49,967 nucleotides of DNA from an uncultured Bacteroidota bacterium (lineage in GTDB: Bacteria; Bacteroidota; Bacteroidia; Chitinophagales; Chitinophagaceae), in assembly GCA_903854725.1 (NCBI GenBank), contig CAINWZ010000011.1, forward strand, positions 1 to 49,967. Direction: 5' to 3'. The notes beneath the pieces are model-generated. The model was not told the origin of the DNA. It saw only the letters and a list, made by a program, of their open reading frames with translations, and did not search any database. The position numbers and the translations under genes are program-made. This document shows, one piece after another, positions 48,428 to 49,967 of the stretch (position 1 is the first letter of the stretch; the number at the start of each line of letters is the position of its first letter).

Positions 48428-49819
48428 TTAGACCAACTTCATTCCAATTGGATCCCACAGAATAGGTTTGTTTTGTTGCGCACTTAAATTACATGCAATA
48501 GCAGGAGCTGCAGCTCTCAATCCAAATGAAGCATCTTCATATATCTTAGAACCTGTTCTTATAGCATTAAAAAATACAATCATGTGGTCTAGTCTATCAT
48601 CGTAATTAGTAGGCGCATTAAAAGTGGTTTCTTTTCCTATATCATATCCGCCCTCTGTATCATTGCCGTACTCAGATTGGTACCATTTTTTAAATTCTTC
48701 TTTTTGTTTTTTAGAAAAGCTATCAAAAGAATCATATCCACCATATCCAGGTACAGCTCGTCTTTTCAAGGTTTTAACTACTAAGCCATTACCAAATGAT
48801 TCAATAACACCTTCTGTCCCAATTAATTTTATACCAAAGGGTCCCTTGCCTTCACCATCGGTTAAGTTCACTCTTGTCACCACATGAAAGGCATTATGTT
48901 TCTCAGTGGTTTTATAATCCATTACCGCATTGATGATATCAAAAGCATCTCTTCCATCTTTCCATAATTTTAAATTAGCGATACTCATAATTTTTTCTGG
49001 ACCCACTGCACCTGTTACAGTATGTATACCCGTTAACAAGTGTACAATTAAATCGCCTGCAGCACCAGTTCCGTAAGCACCATAATTACGCCATCTGAAA
49101 AAGCGCTTTGCTTCAAAAGGCACTTTAGGCGCAGTACCTAAGAAGGTATCAAAATCTATTGTTTCAGGTGAAGCGTCTGTTGGGATGGAATAAGCCCAGG
49201 CACCTCTTGCATCGGAACGGTCGCAGAAAGATTCTACCATCGTTAATTCACCAATAGTTCCTGCTGCTAATAATTTCTTTGCTTCTAATATGCCCACTGA
49301 ACTTGCCATTTGACTTCCCACTTGGAATACTTTACCTGTTTCTTTTTGTGCATTGATTACGCCCCAACCTTGTTCAATTTTTTGCACCATAGGTTTTTCA
49401 CAATACACATGCTTGCCTGCACGCATAGCATCTATAGAAATTTTTTGATGCCAATGATCTGGTGTACATATTAAAACAGCATCTACATCTTTACGTGCTA
49501 ATAATTCTCTATAATCTTGTGTAGTGTATATTTGATTGCCCCAGGTTTCTTTCGCACCTTCTAAACGGCCTTTATATAAATCACAAACGGCAACTAATTC
49601 TACACCGGGTACTTTTAAAGCTGTATCGGTATCAAAATGTCCAATGATGCCTGAACCAATTAAGCCAATTCTTATTTTATCGTTCGCACTTACTTTAATA
49701 GTTGAATGTAGTAGAGTTGCTTTGCTAGTCGTGCTACTTGCACTTGCTGCATTACCTACAGCTAATAAAGCCATAGAGCCCCCTATATTTTTTATAAAAT
49801 TTCTACGATTATTACTCAT
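48428..49819 (-). CDS. Tat-exported Gfo/Idh/MocA family oxidoreductase (paralogue of 6936..8336)
   Basis: NNRRNFIKNIGGSMALL signal; IRIGLIGSGIIGHFDTDTALKVPGVELVAVCDLYKGRLE; GKHVYCEKPMV. Confidence 0.94.
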   Translation of the reverse strand: MSNNRRNFIKNIGGSMALLAVGNAASASSTTSKATLLHSTIKVSANDKIRIGLIGSGIIGHFDTDTALKVPGVELVAVCDLYKGRLEGAKETWGNQIYTTQDYRELLARKDVDAVLICTPDHWHQKISIDAMRAGKHVYCEKPMVQKIEQGWGVINAQKETGKVFQVGSQMASSVGILEAKKLLAAGTIGELTMVESFCDRSDARGAWAYSIPTDASPETIDFDTFLGTAPKVPFEAKRFFRWRNYGAYGTGAAGDLIVHLLTGIHTVTGAVGPEKIMSIANLKLWKDGRDAFDIINAVMDYKTTEKHNAFHVVTRVNLTDGEGKGPFGIKLIGTEGVIESFGNGLVVKTLKRRAVPGYGGYDSFDSFSKKQKEEFKKWYQSEYGNDTEGGYDIGKETTFNAPTNYDDRLDHMIVFFNAIRTGSKIYEDASFGLRAAAPAIACNLSAQQNKPILWDPIGMKLV

Positions 49820-49936
49820 GATTTTTGGATTTAAGTGTTTATGTAATCTCTATCATAAATCTATTAATAATATTTTGAATTTTGAAGTAATTTTATTGCC
49901 CATTACATAAGCGGTGTAATAGCCCAATAAATAAGT

Positions 49937-49944
49937 TATCTTTG
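49937..49944 (+). promoter_or_regulatory. candidate -7 element TATCTTTG for a gene beyond the window
   Basis: Matches TAnnTTTG; divergent to the 49819 gene. Confidence 0.35.
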
Positions 49945-49967
49945 CGTCATTACAAGCAATTACATTA

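Noticed and set aside
49536-49910. 124-aa plus-strand ORF overlapping the start of the Gfo/Idh/MocA gene
   Set aside because: Mostly antisense to a clear Tat-signal coding region; no domain recognised.
1-49967. CRISPR arrays, rRNA, tRNA or complete insertion sequences
   Set aside because: No regularly spaced direct repeats, conserved RNA sequence or transposase ORF was recognised by reading; tRNAscan-SE, Infernal and ISfinder would be needed to exclude them formally.

Overview
AT-rich bacterial chromosomal window, most likely Bacteroidota and probably Chitinophagaceae-like (inferred from gene content, TAnnTTTG-type -7 elements and lipoprotein/TonB-plug style). About 50 protein-coding genes are supported. 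No rRNA, tRNA or CRISPR array was recognised. The first ~2.9 kb looks accessory: a membrane-anchored protein of unknown function, a Panacea-domain (SocA/PanA-like) antitoxin overlapping a putative toxin, and a HigBA locus whose toxin gene appears gutted by an internal deletion while the antitoxin is intact. The rest is mostly ordinary metabolism: threonine degradation (tdh-like/kbl), Tat-exported Gfo/Idh/MocA and sugar isomerase proteins, GNAT/VOC enzymes, a DEAD-box helicase, PhnA, an indoleamine 2,3-dioxygenase-like protein, an M28 peptidase, a MoxR-type ATPase/VWA pair, GlpD and a di-haem peroxidase. The most coherent system is at ~29.0-39.4 kb: a clade II-type N2O reductase cluster (cytochrome c, nosZ, membrane-NosL fusion, nosD, nosF, nosY) with a truncated haemoglobin, a fasciclin lipoprotein, a RIC (YtfE/ScdA) protein, a multi-TM His-rich membrane protein and a Crp/Fnr regulator. 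A palindrome of the form TTATGCG-N4-CGCATAA recurs in this region (one perfect, one near-perfect, one degenerate copy), and the Crp/Fnr-cytochrome c intergenic region also holds a paired ATGACA-N2-TGTCAT palindrome. Together these suggest an uncharacterised N-oxide/nitrosative stress regulon. All assignments come from reading the sequence and recalled family signatures; no searches were run.
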